Positions 1-8,998 of a DNA stretch of 64,000 bases are shown in pieces. Each line of letters opens with the position of its first letter. The first letter of the stretch is position 1. The position numbers and the translations under genes are program-made. The notes below the pieces were generated by a model. It was given only the letters and a program-made list of their open reading frames with translations. It was not told the DNA's origin and did no database searches. This DNA comes from Maribacter thermophilus (lineage in GTDB: Bacteria > Bacteroidota > Bacteroidia > Flavobacteriales > Flavobacteriaceae): positions 2,256,520 through 2,320,519 of the forward strand of contig NZ_LDAS01000001.1 of the NCBI RefSeq assembly GCF_001020565.1, given 5' to 3'.

Positions 1-173
1 AGCACCCCTACGGATATTTCAAACAAAGGAGCTCCAAAAATTGTGACATCACCAAAGGGATTCCAGTAAAAGAATTTTTGAAATATTAAATTGGAAACCA
101 CTAAAGAGGTTATAAAAAGCGCCCCCAAATACAAATATATTCTACGGGCCAACAATTTATCCTTGTGGAGCAT
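1..173 (-). CDS. Queuosine precursor transporter, YhhQ/VUT family (5' part only)
   Basis: The first 57 codons of a gene that runs off the left edge of the window. The translation begins MLHKDKLLARRIYLYLGAL and continues with a hydrophobic segment (FITSLVVSNLIF) and an aromatic stretch (QKFFYWNPFG). This is how Bacteroidota YhhQ/VUT-family membrane proteins start. Characterised YhhQ proteins import queuosine precursors (preQ0/preQ1). The ATG lies one base after the stop codon of sppA, so the two genes are probably co-transcribed and translationally coupled. The family call rests only on the N-terminus, because the conserved membrane core lies outside the window. Confidence 0.7.
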   Translation of the reverse strand, partial: MLHKDKLLARRIYLYLGALFITSLVVSNLIFQKFFYWNPFGDVTIFGAPLFEISVGV

Positions 174-174
174 T

Positions 175-1935
175 CTAGTTTATGTTTAAAGTAAAGGGCA
201 TTCTAGCCTGTACCCCTTTTTGGTTCATGATAGCCTGCACCTCTTTTAGCACGTTATAAGCTTTGTCCCCTATTTCTTCCCTGATAAGGTTGTTTTTTGT
301 TTTCGCGGTAGCACCCGAAAAATCTTCCATAAACCTCTCAAAGCTAGACTTATACCTTGGAAATTTTTTAATACCATAGGTTTCTGCCCCGGCCATGTTG
401 GCTGCTTCCGATATGGCATCCTCCAAAGTTCCCAGTTCGTCTACAAGCCCCAAGCGCATAGCATCGGCACCGCTCCAAACCCTTCCTTGTGCCACACTAT
501 CGGCCTGTGCCATAGAAATATTTCTGCCGGCGGCTACCCTACTTAAAAAAGTATTGTAGGTCACCTCTATACTCTCTTGCACCTGATTTCTAAAGGCATC
601 GCTCATAGGTTCGAACAATGAATAATCTACAGAGTTCTTATTGGTACCCACCTGCTCTGCGTTGATACCTATATCCGTTGCAAGACCATTAATATTCGGC
701 ACGGTACCAAACACCCCTATAGATCCTGTAATCGTCGTAGGTTCAGCAAATATTTTATCGGCACCTGCCGCGATATAATATCCACCAGATGCAGCTACAT
801 CACCCATAGATACCACTACAGGTTTCTTTTCCTTGGCCAGTTCTACTTCTCTCCAAATAATATCGGAAGTAAGCGCACTACCACCCGGCGAATTTACCCT
901 TAAAACTATGGCTTTTACCTCATCATCTTCTTTTGCCTTTATCAATGCTTCGTTTATTAAACCTTGGCCTATTATGTCCGGACCTCCTTCTCCATACAAA
1001 ATCTCTCCTTGCGCAAATATTACGGCAATTTTATCGCTTCCTGTCTTAAGCTTTTTACTGTTAGAATATTTAGTATAATCCTCTAAAGCAATATAGTTCA
1101 CATCCATATTTTCCCCTGCGGACAATAAGCTAGCAATTCTACCTTCATATTCATCATAAAAAAGAATATTATCTATCAACCCATTTTCTTTTGCATATTT
1201 TGGCAACCTGCCCCCCAAGGTATCGGCGATAACATTCAGGTTTTGCATGGTAATACCTCTATCTTCCGAAATATCGGAAAGCATGGAATTCCACAAAGAC
1301 TGTATCAACTCTTTGATCTGCGTTCTATTTGCATCGCTCATTTGATTTTCCAGATAAGGTTCTACGGCACTTTTATACTTACCATGGCGCACTACCTCCA
1401 TTTTAATACCTGTTTTCTCCTGAAGATCTTTATAATATAAAACTTCCGAAGACAACCCCTTAAAATCCAACACCCCTACGGGATTCATAAAAACCGAATC
1501 GGCCACACTTGACAAATAGTAGTCTTTTTGCGAATAAAAATCACCATAGGCAAATACGAACTTACCTGATGCCTTAAAATCTTTTAAGACCTTTCGTAAA
1601 GTCTGGGTTTGTGACAGACCTGCAAGAATAAAATTATTATTGATGCTTATACCCTTGATACGCTCATCGTTCTTTGCCACTTTTATGGCGTGCAAAATTT
1701 CATCCAATCCTTGAGACTCCTCGAATATTCCAGAAAAGGGGTCCGATTCACCGCTACCGGTATAATCGGAAATAGGACGTTGCAACTGTATCTCCAACAC
1801 TGAATTGTCTTTCACCGCCACAACATCTTCACCACTCCCCAATAGACTCACCAATACCAAAAACATGACAAAGACAATACCAAAAGCAAATAAGCTTCCT
1901 AGTATGGATGCCAAAAAATTTCTCAAAAAGTTCAT
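175..1935 (-). CDS. sppA: Signal peptide peptidase SppA, 67-kDa (double-domain) type
   Basis: Membrane-bound serine/lysine protease that degrades cleaved signal peptides. The 586-residue product has one N-terminal membrane segment (about residues 8-32) and the two tandem ClpP-like domains of the long SppA form. The general-base lysine is Lys188 in GKYKSAVEP of the first domain, and the nucleophile is Ser383 in AASGGYY of the second. Both match the Lys/Ser dyad of the E. coli enzyme. The start ATG at 1935 faces the divergent folK-dNK gene across about 70 bp. Downstream it is almost fused to the YhhQ-like gene. Length and motifs are normal for the family. Confidence 0.95.
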   Translation of the reverse strand: MNFLRNFLASILGSLFAFGIVFVMFLVLVSLLGSGEDVVAVKDNSVLEIQLQRPISDYTGSGESDPFSGIFEESQGLDEILHAIKVAKNDERIKGISINNNFILAGLSQTQTLRKVLKDFKASGKFVFAYGDFYSQKDYYLSSVADSVFMNPVGVLDFKGLSSEVLYYKDLQEKTGIKMEVVRHGKYKSAVEPYLENQMSDANRTQIKELIQSLWNSMLSDISEDRGITMQNLNVIADTLGGRLPKYAKENGLIDNILFYDEYEGRIASLLSAGENMDVNYIALEDYTKYSNSKKLKTGSDKIAVIFAQGEILYGEGGPDIIGQGLINEALIKAKEDDEVKAIVLRVNSPGGSALTSDIIWREVELAKEKKPVVVSMGDVAASGGYYIAAGADKIFAEPTTITGSIGVFGTVPNINGLATDIGINAEQVGTNKNSVDYSLFEPMSDAFRNQVQESIEVTYNTFLSRVAAGRNISMAQADSVAQGRVWSGADAMRLGLVDELGTLEDAISEAANMAGAETYGIKKFPRYKSSFERFMEDFSGATAKTKNNLIREEIGDKAYNVLKEVQAIMNQKGVQARMPFTLNIN

Positions 1936-2006
1936 GCAACATCAATTTTTATTAGCCGACAAAGATAACTAATGTGAAATTGTTTTACTTATTTTGCTAT
2001 CATATT

Positions 2007-3152
2007 ATGACAAGAACAACGACCGTATATATTTCCATCGGAAGCAATTTAGGACATAAAAGACAAAACCTTCAACATGCAGTTTTTTCAATTGAAAAGC
2101 ATATTGGAGAAATTACGGCATTATCGCCCATATACAATACCCCGTCGTGGGGCTTTGAATCCGATGACTTTTTCAATGCATGTGTCAAGGTAGAAACGCC
2201 TCTGAATCCCGAAACCCTGTTAGATAAGTTAATGCTTATCGAAAAAAATATGGGAAGGGAGAGAAAAAAAAGTGATGGCTACGAAAGCAGGATCATAGAT
2301 TTGGATATCATCTACTACGGTTACGAAATCGTAAACAATGAAAACTTGACCATACCCCACCCAAGATTGCAAGAAAGGAGGTTTGTGCTAAAACCGTTGG
2401 CCGACGTTGCTCCACAGTTTTACCACCCTATCTTTAACAAGGACACTCGAAACCTTTTGCAAGAATGTAGGGACAAAAGCAAATTGACCAAATTGAAAGA
2501 AAAGCTCTTCCCCAACCGTACCAGCCTCTTCTCTGAAACGCAGTTTATTGCCATTGAAGGGAATATTGGAGCGGGAAAAACAAGTTTGGCCACAAAAATA
2601 TCGGAAGATTTTAATGCCAAATTAATTCTGGAAAGATTTGCCGACAATCCGTTCTTGCCCAATTTCTATAAAGACCAGGCCCGTTATGCCTTTCCTTTGG
2701 AAATGTCCTTTTTGGCAGACCGATACCAACAGTATATGGACGACACCAAACAATTTGACCTTTTCAAGAACTTTATGGTGAGCGATTACGATATTTTTAA
2801 ATCCTTGATTTTTGCGAATGTAACCCTTCAAAAAGATGAATTTGACCTGTATCGAAAGATTTTCAATTTCATGTACAAGGAGGTGAAAAAGCCAAAAATC
2901 TATGTTTATCTGTACCAAACACCTGAAAGATTATTGGAACAAATTAAAAAAAGAGGCAGGGATTACGAACAAAGTATTGACAGTCAATATCTTGAAAACA
3001 TCAACAGGGGATATTTAGATTTTTTAAAAACATATCCACCACAAAACCAACTGATTATAGATGTTTCTTCGTTAGATTTTGTGAACAAAAAAGAAGATTA
3101 CGAAACCATTTTAGAACAGATTCAGAATTTTGCCCTTTCAAAATACGATTAA
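2007..3152 (+). CDS. folK: FolK (HPPK) fused to a deoxynucleoside kinase
   Basis: Two enzymes in one 381-residue chain. Residues 1 to about 135 are 6-hydroxymethyl-7,8-dihydropterin pyrophosphokinase of the folate pathway, with the opening YISIGSNLG and the family motif RIIDLDIIYYG. From about residue 180 follows a deoxynucleoside kinase of the dNK/dGK type, with P-loop GNIGAGKT at 185-192, the EMSFLADRYQQY region and an Arg-rich lid (KKRGRDYEQ). The fusion links pterin activation to nucleoside salvage and is known from Bacteroidota. I chose ATG 2007 because the in-frame GTG at 1974 would only add an extension unlike the conserved HPPK start. The gene is divergent from sppA and ends about 90 bp before a bidirectional terminator. 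Confidence 0.9.
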   Translation: MTRTTTVYISIGSNLGHKRQNLQHAVFSIEKHIGEITALSPIYNTPSWGFESDDFFNACVKVETPLNPETLLDKLMLIEKNMGRERKKSDGYESRIIDLDIIYYGYEIVNNENLTIPHPRLQERRFVLKPLADVAPQFYHPIFNKDTRNLLQECRDKSKLTKLKEKLFPNRTSLFSETQFIAIEGNIGAGKTSLATKISEDFNAKLILERFADNPFLPNFYKDQARYAFPLEMSFLADRYQQYMDDTKQFDLFKNFMVSDYDIFKSLIFANVTLQKDEFDLYRKIFNFMYKEVKKPKIYVYLYQTPERLLEQIKKRGRDYEQSIDSQYLENINRGYLDFLKTYPPQNQLIIDVSSLDFVNKKEDYETILEQIQNFALSKYD

Positions 3153-3243
3153 CATAATTTTAGTAAATTTCTTGCACAATAGAAATGATTTTGCTTTCTT
3201 GTGTAACTCTTAGGAGAAACTAACTAACTCAAACTATACCTTA

Positions 3244-3269
3244 AGCCCAGCATTCGCTGGGCTTTTTTT
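3244..3269. terminator. Bidirectional hairpin terminator between folK-dNK and trmH-like gene
   Basis: Perfect 8-bp stem AGCCCAGC/GCTGGGCT (3244-3251 and 3256-3263) with an ATTC loop, followed by T residues on the + strand. It lies between convergent genes and abuts the stop codon of the minus-strand methyltransferase gene. The T run favours termination of rightward transcripts. Confidence 0.8.
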
Positions 3270-3798
3270 ATGCGTTTAATTTTGACCAAAAATCCCAAAT
3301 AACCACTCCTGCACTTACAGATATATTCAGAGAATGCTTGGTTCCGAATTGCGGAATTTCCAATACCGAATCACAACTATCCACTACTTTTTGCTGTACC
3401 CCTTTTACTTCATTACCATATATTAAAGCATAGGAATCTTGGGGTACAGGTTTGAACTCATGAAGCATTTCTGCCCCTTCCGCTTGTTCTATTGCAATGG
3501 TCTTGACCTCCTCTTTCCTTAACCTTTCCAACAGCACCATAATATCTTCCACATACTCCCACTCTACACTATCGGTAGCACCAAGGGCCGTTTTATGAAT
3601 ATCTTTGTGTGGCGGGGTAGCCGTTATTCCGCAGAGGTATATCTTTTTGATAAGAAAAGCATCGGCCGTTCTAAATACCGACCCTATATTATTTAAGCTC
3701 CTAATATTGTCCAAAACAATGCTAACCGGTATTTTCTCCGTTTTTTTAAACTGATCAACATTCAACCTTCCCAGTTCTTCGTTCTTTAATTTTCTCAT
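3268..3798 (-). CDS. SpoU/TrmH-family RNA 2'-O-methyltransferase
   Basis: A 176-residue SPOUT-class methyltransferase, expected to transfer a methyl group from SAM to a ribose 2'-OH in tRNA or rRNA. The three SpoU motifs are clear: motif 1 NNIGSVFRTADAF (residues 36-48, with the conserved Asn and Arg43), motif 2 YGNEVKGV, and motif 3 IPQFGTKHSLNISVSAG forming the knotted C-terminus. It lacks the N-terminal substrate-binding extension of RlmB-type enzymes, so it resembles the short TrmH/TrmL-like group. The RNA target cannot be read from the sequence. It is convergent with folK-dNK and divergent from mutS. Confidence 0.85.
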   Translation of the reverse strand: MRKLKNEELGRLNVDQFKKTEKIPVSIVLDNIRSLNNIGSVFRTADAFLIKKIYLCGITATPPHKDIHKTALGATDSVEWEYVEDIMVLLERLRKEEVKTIAIEQAEGAEMLHEFKPVPQDSYALIYGNEVKGVQQKVVDSCDSVLEIPQFGTKHSLNISVSAGVVIWDFWSKLNA

Positions 3799-3903
3799 CT
3801 AGATACTTTTCAACTATAGACCTTAAATATCAACAAAAATTCAAATAGCATTGAGAATGCTATATATTCGTCTTTTTACAACAAAAATAGGTAGATAAAA
3901 CAA

Positions 3904-6528
3904 GTGGCGGACAAAAAAGTAAAGACAAAAAAGGTAACCCCTTTGATGAAGCAGTACAATACCATCAAGACCAAGTATCCTGATGCCATGTTACTGTTTC
4001 GTGTTGGTGATTTTTACGAAACATTTGGAGAAGACGCTGTTAAGGCCTCTAAGATTCTGGGTATTATCCTCACCCACAGAAACAATGGTGGGGACCGTAC
4101 AGAATTAGCCGGTTTCCCCCATCACTCGTTAAATACCTACTTGCCAAAGCTTGTAAAAGCCGGCCAAAGAGTTGCTATTTGCGACCAATTGGAAGACCCA
4201 AAGCAGACCAAGACCATTGTAAAAAGAGGCGTTACCGAACTGGTTACCCCGGGCGTTGCACTTAATGACGATATATTAAGTGCCAAGAGTAACAACTTTT
4301 TATGTGCCGTACATTTCGGTAGAAAAAAAATAGGCGTTGCTTTTGTAGATATTTCAACAGGAGAATTTTTGACCTCTGAAGGAAGTGAAGAACAAATCGA
4401 CAAACTTCTACAGAATTTTGCTCCCAACGAAGTATTGATATCAAAGGCCCACAAAAAAGAATTTTTGGAAGTTTTCGGGGTGCAATTCCATACCTTTTTT
4501 GTTGAGGATTGGGTTTTTCAGGAAGATTATGCATTGGAAAACCTCACCAACCACTTTAAGACCAAAACCTTGAAAGGATTTGGAGTAGATCATCTAAAGG
4601 ATGGCATCATAGCCTCTGGTGTAGTATTGCATTACCTATCGGAAACACAACATAGGCAATTGCAGCACATAAATACCTTGCAACGCATTGCCGAGGACGA
4701 ATATATTTGGATGGACCGCTTTACCATCAAAAATTTGGAACTATACCATTCTTACAACGAAAATGCGGTTACCCTTCTCGATGTTATCGACAAGACGATT
4801 TCACCAATGGGAGGCCGAATGATAAAAAGATGGTTGGCCTTACCGCTAAAAAACGTTCAAAAAATAAAAAGCAGGCATGAGGTGGTATCCCACCTATCCG
4901 AAAATGAAAACATACTCCATAAATTTCAGTCCCATATAAAGCAAATGGGCGATTTGGAGCGTCTTATATCAAAAGTTTCTACCGGGAAAGTAAATCCAAA
5001 AGAGGTAGTACAACTAAAAAATTCGATAGAAGCCATCATCCCCATTAAACAACTGGCTTCCAGTTCCAAAAACGAGGCATTGGCCCTGATCGGTGATCAA
5101 CTACAATCTTGTGATCTATTAAGAACAAAGATCAAAGAAATGCTCAACGAAGAGGCGCCCGTCAATATCTTAAAAGGAAATGTTATAGCCGAAGGATTCT
5201 CAGAAGAATTGGACGAGCTTAGAGGCTTGGCCACCTCGGGCAAAGACTATTTGGACAAAATGCTGGAGCGTGAAACCGAAGCTACGGGCATCACATCATT
5301 AAAGATTGCCTCCAACAATGTTTTCGGCTACTACATAGAGGTCAGAAACACCCATAAAGACAAAGTTCCGGAAACTTGGATCAGAAAACAGACCTTGGTC
5401 AATGCGGAGCGTTACATCACTGAAGAGCTCAAAGAATACGAGTCTAAAATACTGGGGGCCGAAGAACGCATACTGGCCATGGAGCAGCAGTTGTTCTCAC
5501 AATTGGTGGTCTGGATGCAAGAATACATTCAACCGGTACAGAACAATGCCCAGCTTATTGCCCAATTGGACTGTTTATGCGGCTTTACACAATTGGCAAA
5601 GGAAAACAATTATGTCGCCCCCGAACTGAACGACTCTACGGATATATCCATCATAAACGGCAGACACCCTGTCATTGAAAAACAATTGCCCATTGGAGAA
5701 GCCTATATTGCCAATGATGTAGCCCTGGACCGCAACAACCAACAGATAGTAATGATAACCGGGCCAAATATGAGTGGTAAATCGGCCATTCTAAGGCAAA
5801 CCGCACTCATAGTACTATTGGCCCAAATGGGAAGTTTTGTTCCTGCCGAAGCTGCTAAAATAGGCTACGTAGATAAAATATTTACTCGAGTGGGTGCCAG
5901 TGACAACATCTCTATGGGCGAATCTACTTTTATGGTAGAGATGAACGAAACCGCTTCTATACTGAACAATCTCAGCGAAAGAAGTTTGGTACTCTTAGAT
6001 GAAATAGGACGAGGTACCAGTACGTACGACGGTATATCCATTGCATGGGCCATCTCAGAATACTTACACGAACACCCTGCAAGGGCCAAAACGTTGTTCG
6101 CCACCCATTACCACGAACTTAATGAGATGTCGGCCACTTTTGACCGTATTAAGAACTACAATGTTTCGGTAAAAGAACTGAAGGACAACGTATTGTTTCT
6201 CAGAAAGCTTACACCGGGAGGAAGCGAGCATAGTTTTGGTATACACGTAGCTAAAATGGCCGGCATGCCACAACAGGTAATCGCCAAAGCCCATAAAATA
6301 TTAAAGAAACTGGAAAAATCGCATTCCAATGAAGAGTTGACCGATAAGCTCAACTCGGCCCAAGACGAAATGCAATTGAGTTTCTTTAATCTAGACGACC
6401 CACTTTTAGAAGAAATAAAAGAAGAAATATTGCATTTAGACATTGATACGCTAACTCCGGTAGAGGCATTAATGAAGCTCAATGAAATAAAACGCTTATT
6501 ATCAAAGAAGAAGAAAGCGACCTCATAA
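3904..6528 (+). CDS. mutS: DNA mismatch repair protein MutS
   Basis: Mismatch-recognition ATPase of 874 residues, normal for MutS1. The mismatch-binding Phe-Tyr-Glu is at residues 37-39 ([11 protein letters not shown]). The ABC-type ATPase has Walker A GPNMSGKS at 620-627, the signature region STFMVEM, Walker [11 protein letters not shown] with Asp699-Glu700, and the FATHYHEL segment. The start is GTG at 3904, because the conserved opening VTPLMKQYN lies only a few codons in and no ATG precedes it. No mutL is adjacent. The tRNA-Gly promoter begins right after the stop codon. Confidence 0.97.
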   Translation: MADKKVKTKKVTPLMKQYNTIKTKYPDAMLLFRVGDFYETFGEDAVKASKILGIILTHRNNGGDRTELAGFPHHSLNTYLPKLVKAGQRVAICDQLEDPKQTKTIVKRGVTELVTPGVALNDDILSAKSNNFLCAVHFGRKKIGVAFVDISTGEFLTSEGSEEQIDKLLQNFAPNEVLISKAHKKEFLEVFGVQFHTFFVEDWVFQEDYALENLTNHFKTKTLKGFGVDHLKDGIIASGVVLHYLSETQHRQLQHINTLQRIAEDEYIWMDRFTIKNLELYHSYNENAVTLLDVIDKTISPMGGRMIKRWLALPLKNVQKIKSRHEVVSHLSENENILHKFQSHIKQMGDLERLISKVSTGKVNPKEVVQLKNSIEAIIPIKQLASSSKNEALALIGDQLQSCDLLRTKIKEMLNEEAPVNILKGNVIAEGFSEELDELRGLATSGKDYLDKMLERETEATGITSLKIASNNVFGYYIEVRNTHKDKVPETWIRKQTLVNAERYITEELKEYESKILGAEERILAMEQQLFSQLVVWMQEYIQPVQNNAQLIAQLDCLCGFTQLAKENNYVAPELNDSTDISIINGRHPVIEKQLPIGEAYIANDVALDRNNQQIVMITGPNMSGKSAILRQTALIVLLAQMGSFVPAEAAKIGYVDKIFTRVGASDNISMGESTFMVEMNETASILNNLSERSLVLLDEIGRGTSTYDGISIAWAISEYLHEHPARAKTLFATHYHELNEMSATFDRIKNYNVSVKELKDNVLFLRKLTPGGSEHSFGIHVAKMAGMPQQVIAKAHKILKKLEKSHSNEELTDKLNSAQDEMQLSFFNLDDPLLEEIKEEILHLDIDTLTPVEALMKLNEIKRLLSKKKKATS

Positions 6529-6554
6529 TTATATTTCTTTTTTCGAATTTTGCT

Positions 6555-6583
6555 TTGGAATTTATAGAATTATATTAAATTTG
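6555..6583 (+). promoter_or_regulatory. Bacteroidota primary sigma promoter for tRNA-Gly
   Basis: A -33 TTG (6555-6557) and a -7 element TAAATTTG (6576-6583) separated by 18 bp match the Bacteroidota consensus TTG...TAnnTTTG. The tRNA begins 40 bp after the -7 element. It may also read into tRNA-Leu, although a hairpin terminator lies between. Confidence 0.75.
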
Positions 6584-6623
6584 CACCCGCATCTTTAGAT
6601 ATAGATGCACGTTCTTTAAACTT

Positions 6624-6696
6624 GCGAAAATAGCTCAGCTGGTAGAGCGCCACCTTGCCAAGGTGGAGGTCGCGGGTTCGAATCCCGTTTTTCGCT
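6624..6696 (+). tRNA. tRNA-Gly (anticodon GCC)
   Basis: A 73-nt cloverleaf. The acceptor stem is GCGAAAA/TTTTCGC with discriminator T, the anticodon stem CCACC/GGTGG encloses loop TTGCCAA with GCC at 6657-6659, and the T arm GCGGG-TTCGAAT-CCCGT closes with one G-T pair. The 3' CCA is not encoded. The GCC anticodon reads GGC and GGU glycine codons. Confidence 0.97.
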
Positions 6697-6698
6697 CA

Positions 6699-6725
6699 AA
6701 AACGCTGGTTACAGCGTTTTTTTTT
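6699..6725 (+). terminator. Terminator after tRNA-Gly
   Basis: Stem AACGCTG/CAGCGTT with a GTTA loop followed by a long T run. It lies directly behind the tRNA-Gly 3' end, so tRNA-Leu is probably transcribed by read-through or from its own start. Confidence 0.8.
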
Positions 6726-6752
6726 AGTCCAATACCATCGATAGGTATTTAG

Positions 6753-6836
6753 GCTCGAGTGGTGGAATTGGTAGACACGCCGGACTTAAAATCCTGTGGC
6801 CTTTGGGCCGTGCGGGTTCAAGTCCCGCCTCGAGTA
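6753..6836 (+). tRNA. tRNA-Leu (anticodon TAA)
   Basis: An 84-nt class II tRNA with a long variable arm (GGCC-TTTG-GGCC type) and T arm GCGGG-TTCAAGT-CCCGC. The acceptor stem GCTCGAG pairs with CTCGAGT, and the discriminator is A. The anticodon TAA is at 6787-6789 in loop CTTAAAA. The anticodon stem as I fold it has one C-T mismatch (CCGGA against TCCTG). No CCA is encoded. It reads UUA/UUG leucine codons. Confidence 0.95.
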
Positions 6837-6842
6837 CTTAAG

Positions 6843-6866
6843 CCCCCTAATTATAGGGGGTTTTTT
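6843..6866 (+). terminator. Terminator after tRNA-Leu
   Basis: Stem CCCCCTA/TAGGGGG with an ATTA loop followed by six T residues, directly behind tRNA-Leu. Confidence 0.85.
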
Positions 6867-6933
6867 CGTTTTTAGCTATCACGTTACCAAAATCAAAAAC
6901 AGCATAAGCTACGTTTCCCCAATATAACAGAAA

Positions 6934-6968
6934 CAAAAAAAGCCCTGACAATTACTTTTGTCAAGGCC
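6934..6968 (-). terminator. Terminator of the Nudix regulator-isomerase operon
   Basis: Read on the minus strand, GGC-TTGACA and TGTCA-GGC halves form a stem with one internal mismatch around an AT-rich loop, followed by a run of T (the A run at 6934-6940 on +). It lies about 140 bp beyond the isomerase stop codon. Confidence 0.6.
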
Positions 6969-7108
6969 TTTAACGCAATGTTGGTTTATTATTACCTGTA
7001 TTTCTTTACACGGGTAGTACACCTATATTCATAAAGAAAACAAACAGGTCATAGCACCATGTCTATATTCAAATACAACATGGCTCGGTCTATACCCAGC
7101 TCGACCTA

Positions 7109-7987
7109 TTAATGAAAGCCGAACTTTTTTAATCCGTCATGACTGATTTTTATAGCTTCCAACGGTTTTAACCCGTCGAAGGTCATATCTTGTTCGACCA
7201 TATAATATTTCATTCCGGATAATTTTTTGTTATCCAAAATGCGTTTGAAATCAATGCTTCCATTACCAACGGGAGCAAACCTACCTTGTTCGTCCATATC
7301 CTTTACATGCCAAATCTTAAATCTACCAGGGTATTTCTCAAAATAGGCCACAGGATCCGCTCCGGCCTTTGTCACCCAATAAAGGTCCATTTGAAAATTG
7401 ACAAACTTAGGATTACAGTTCTCCAACAAATAATCGATGGTAACAATACCTTCTGCATTCTTTTCAAATTCAAAATTATGGTTGTGGTACAATAATTTTA
7501 GCCCTGCCTTATGGGCTTTCTCCCCTAAGACATCTAAAATTTCCGCCAATTCGGCGGCGCTGCCCTTCATATTCATTGTTTTTTCTTCCATATTAAACTC
7601 GAACATGCCCATTGGAGGAACAGGAATAACAAAGTACTTGAAACCTGCCGCTTTGACATCTGCCATCATTTTATCGGCATTCTCCATAGTAACGGTTCCC
7701 TGATGTGTACTAATTGGTTTTAATCCCATAGATTTCGCCATAGATTTAAATTCTTTTGGACTAAGACCATAAAATTTTCCATCTTCATATCCGGCAGCTT
7801 CAATGTTCTTATAACCTGCATCGGCCACGGCCTGCAATGTCGCCTTTACATTTGTCCCCATATCATCACGTACTGTATATAATGCCAGGCCTCCAAATTT
7901 ATCTTGTGCATACATAGAAGCGGCATTTATAAGAAAAAGAGCCACAAAGGCTAATTGAAATAGTGTTTTTTGAGTTGTTTTTTTCAT
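7109..7987 (-). CDS. Secreted sugar phosphate isomerase/epimerase-like protein (AP endonuclease 2 fold)
   Basis: A 292-residue TIM-barrel protein of the xylose-isomerase-like family that includes sugar isomerases, epimerases and dehydratases. An N-terminal signal peptide (about residues 1-27, ending SMYAQ) predicts export. Likely metal-site residues sit in HNHNFEFE, QMDLYW and HVKDMD. The opening GLALYTVRDDMG and a helix with GYKNIEAAGYEDG are typical of secreted Bacteroidota members. The gene starts 29 bp after the Nudix regulator stop codon on the same strand, so the two should form one operon under the inverted repeat at 8780-8806. The substrate cannot be stated. The nearby SusCD, esterase and hydroxyacid dehydrogenase suggest carbohydrate catabolism. 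Confidence 0.8.
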   Translation of the reverse strand: MKKTTQKTLFQLAFVALFLINAASMYAQDKFGGLALYTVRDDMGTNVKATLQAVADAGYKNIEAAGYEDGKFYGLSPKEFKSMAKSMGLKPISTHQGTVTMENADKMMADVKAAGFKYFVIPVPPMGMFEFNMEEKTMNMKGSAAELAEILDVLGEKAHKAGLKLLYHNHNFEFEKNAEGIVTIDYLLENCNPKFVNFQMDLYWVTKAGADPVAYFEKYPGRFKIWHVKDMDEQGRFAPVGNGSIDFKRILDNKKLSGMKYYMVEQDMTFDGLKPLEAIKISHDGLKKFGFH

Positions 7988-8016
7988 TGTTATAGAGTTA
8001 AGTGTTAATTATTGTT

Positions 8017-8718
8017 CTATTTAAAACTGTATAAATAAGGCGCCTTATGGGCTTTGCCCTGAAAAAGTTTTTCATGTCTTACCAGAATATCCTTGGAAAG
8101 CATTTTTCTTTGAAACGTAGTTCTTCTTAATTTTTCCCCTAGAATGGCCTCATGTACTTGCTGCAATTGTTTCATTGTGAACTTTGCAGGCAAAAGATTC
8201 ATCCCTATTAATTTGTTTTCAAAGTTTGCCCTTAGCACCTGAAGCGCTTTGGCCACCATTTCCTCATGATCCATCATAAGCTTAGGCAAAGAATCGATAG
8301 GGTACCAATTAATGCTATCGGAAAGCGCATCTGGTTTTGGCGAAACCTCTTCATAATTGATCAAGGCATAGTACCCGACGGATATAAACCTACCAAACAT
8401 CCACTCACAATCTTTCACATCCAAATCACTTTCCTCGATAATTCTTCTCATGGCGGTCGAATCAGAACGCGACAAACTGCCGAAAGTGTGGTATTGCTCC
8501 AGATAAATGTTCTCTAACCCCGTTCTCTTACTAACCCCATCTTTAACGGCCTCGTCCAAATCTTCGTTTATTTTGACAAAACCACCTGGTAGCGCGAACA
8601 ACCCAGTGTTGTGATACTCCAATATCAAAATTTTTAACTGTGTACCGTTAAATCCGAAGATGACCGAATCATATGAGATATTTTGAATATAATCATCCTT
8701 TTCGAGTCTATTATTCAA
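8017..8718 (-). CDS. Nudix-related transcriptional regulator (NrtR/AraR type)
   Basis: A 233-residue protein with an N-terminal Nudix domain (about 10-150) and a C-terminal winged helix (about 165-233, FTMKQLQQVHEAILGEKLRR). That is the architecture of NrtR/AraR-type repressors, where the Nudix fold senses a ligand. The Nudix box starts at Gly46 with Glu52, but the catalytic REUxEE residues are replaced by Asp60, Gly61, Lys64 and Arg65, so hydrolase activity is unlikely. The start is TTG at 8718: an in-frame stop lies two codons upstream and the next Met is far inside the domain. An ATTATTGT/ACAATAAT inverted repeat about 60 bp upstream is the likely autoregulatory operator and recurs before the esterase gene. 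The effector is unknown. Confidence 0.82.
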   Translation of the reverse strand: MNNRLEKDDYIQNISYDSVIFGFNGTQLKILILEYHNTGLFALPGGFVKINEDLDEAVKDGVSKRTGLENIYLEQYHTFGSLSRSDSTAMRRIIEESDLDVKDCEWMFGRFISVGYYALINYEEVSPKPDALSDSINWYPIDSLPKLMMDHEEMVAKALQVLRANFENKLIGMNLLPAKFTMKQLQQVHEAILGEKLRRTTFQRKMLSKDILVRHEKLFQGKAHKAPYLYSFK

Positions 8719-8779
8719 TTTTTATGGTTTTAAAATTCAGATATATCAAAGAACCAACAAAAGAAGAAGAAAACAAAAC

Positions 8780-8806
8780 ATTATTGTAACAAAAAGAGAC
8801 AATAAT
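8780..8806. promoter_or_regulatory. Candidate operator of the Nudix-type regulator, copy 1
   Basis: A perfect 8-bp inverted repeat ATTATTGT (8780-8787) and ACAATAAT (8799-8806) around an 11-bp spacer. The central 25 bp differ from a second copy upstream of the carboxylesterase gene at only two positions, both in the spacer. It lies between the Nudix regulator start and its probable promoter region. Two near-identical copies in front of related genes are strong internal evidence for a protein-binding site; assigning it to the Nudix regulator is inference. Confidence 0.72.
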
Positions 8807-8998
8807 ATCGATAACGACAAAAACAAGTGATTTAGGCTATTAACGCCGCGCAAAATCAGCTATTTTTATGCTATAAATTAAATGAAAACCCTCTAAAAAG
8901 GAATACAAATTCAACTAGGGCACAAATCATGGTCTCCATAACTGCAGATTATTTTGGTATGTAAGCTACCAGAAAACCTGATCAAAAAAAAGAGTGTG

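Noticed and set aside
6726-6752. ATACC/GGTAT inverted repeat before tRNA-Leu as a possible operator
   Set aside because: Five-base arms in a short spacer between two tRNA genes are easily explained by chance.
8008-8014. TTATTGT half-site between the Nudix regulator and isomerase genes
   Set aside because: Only one arm is present with no partner at the right distance, and the gap is just 29 bp inside an operon.
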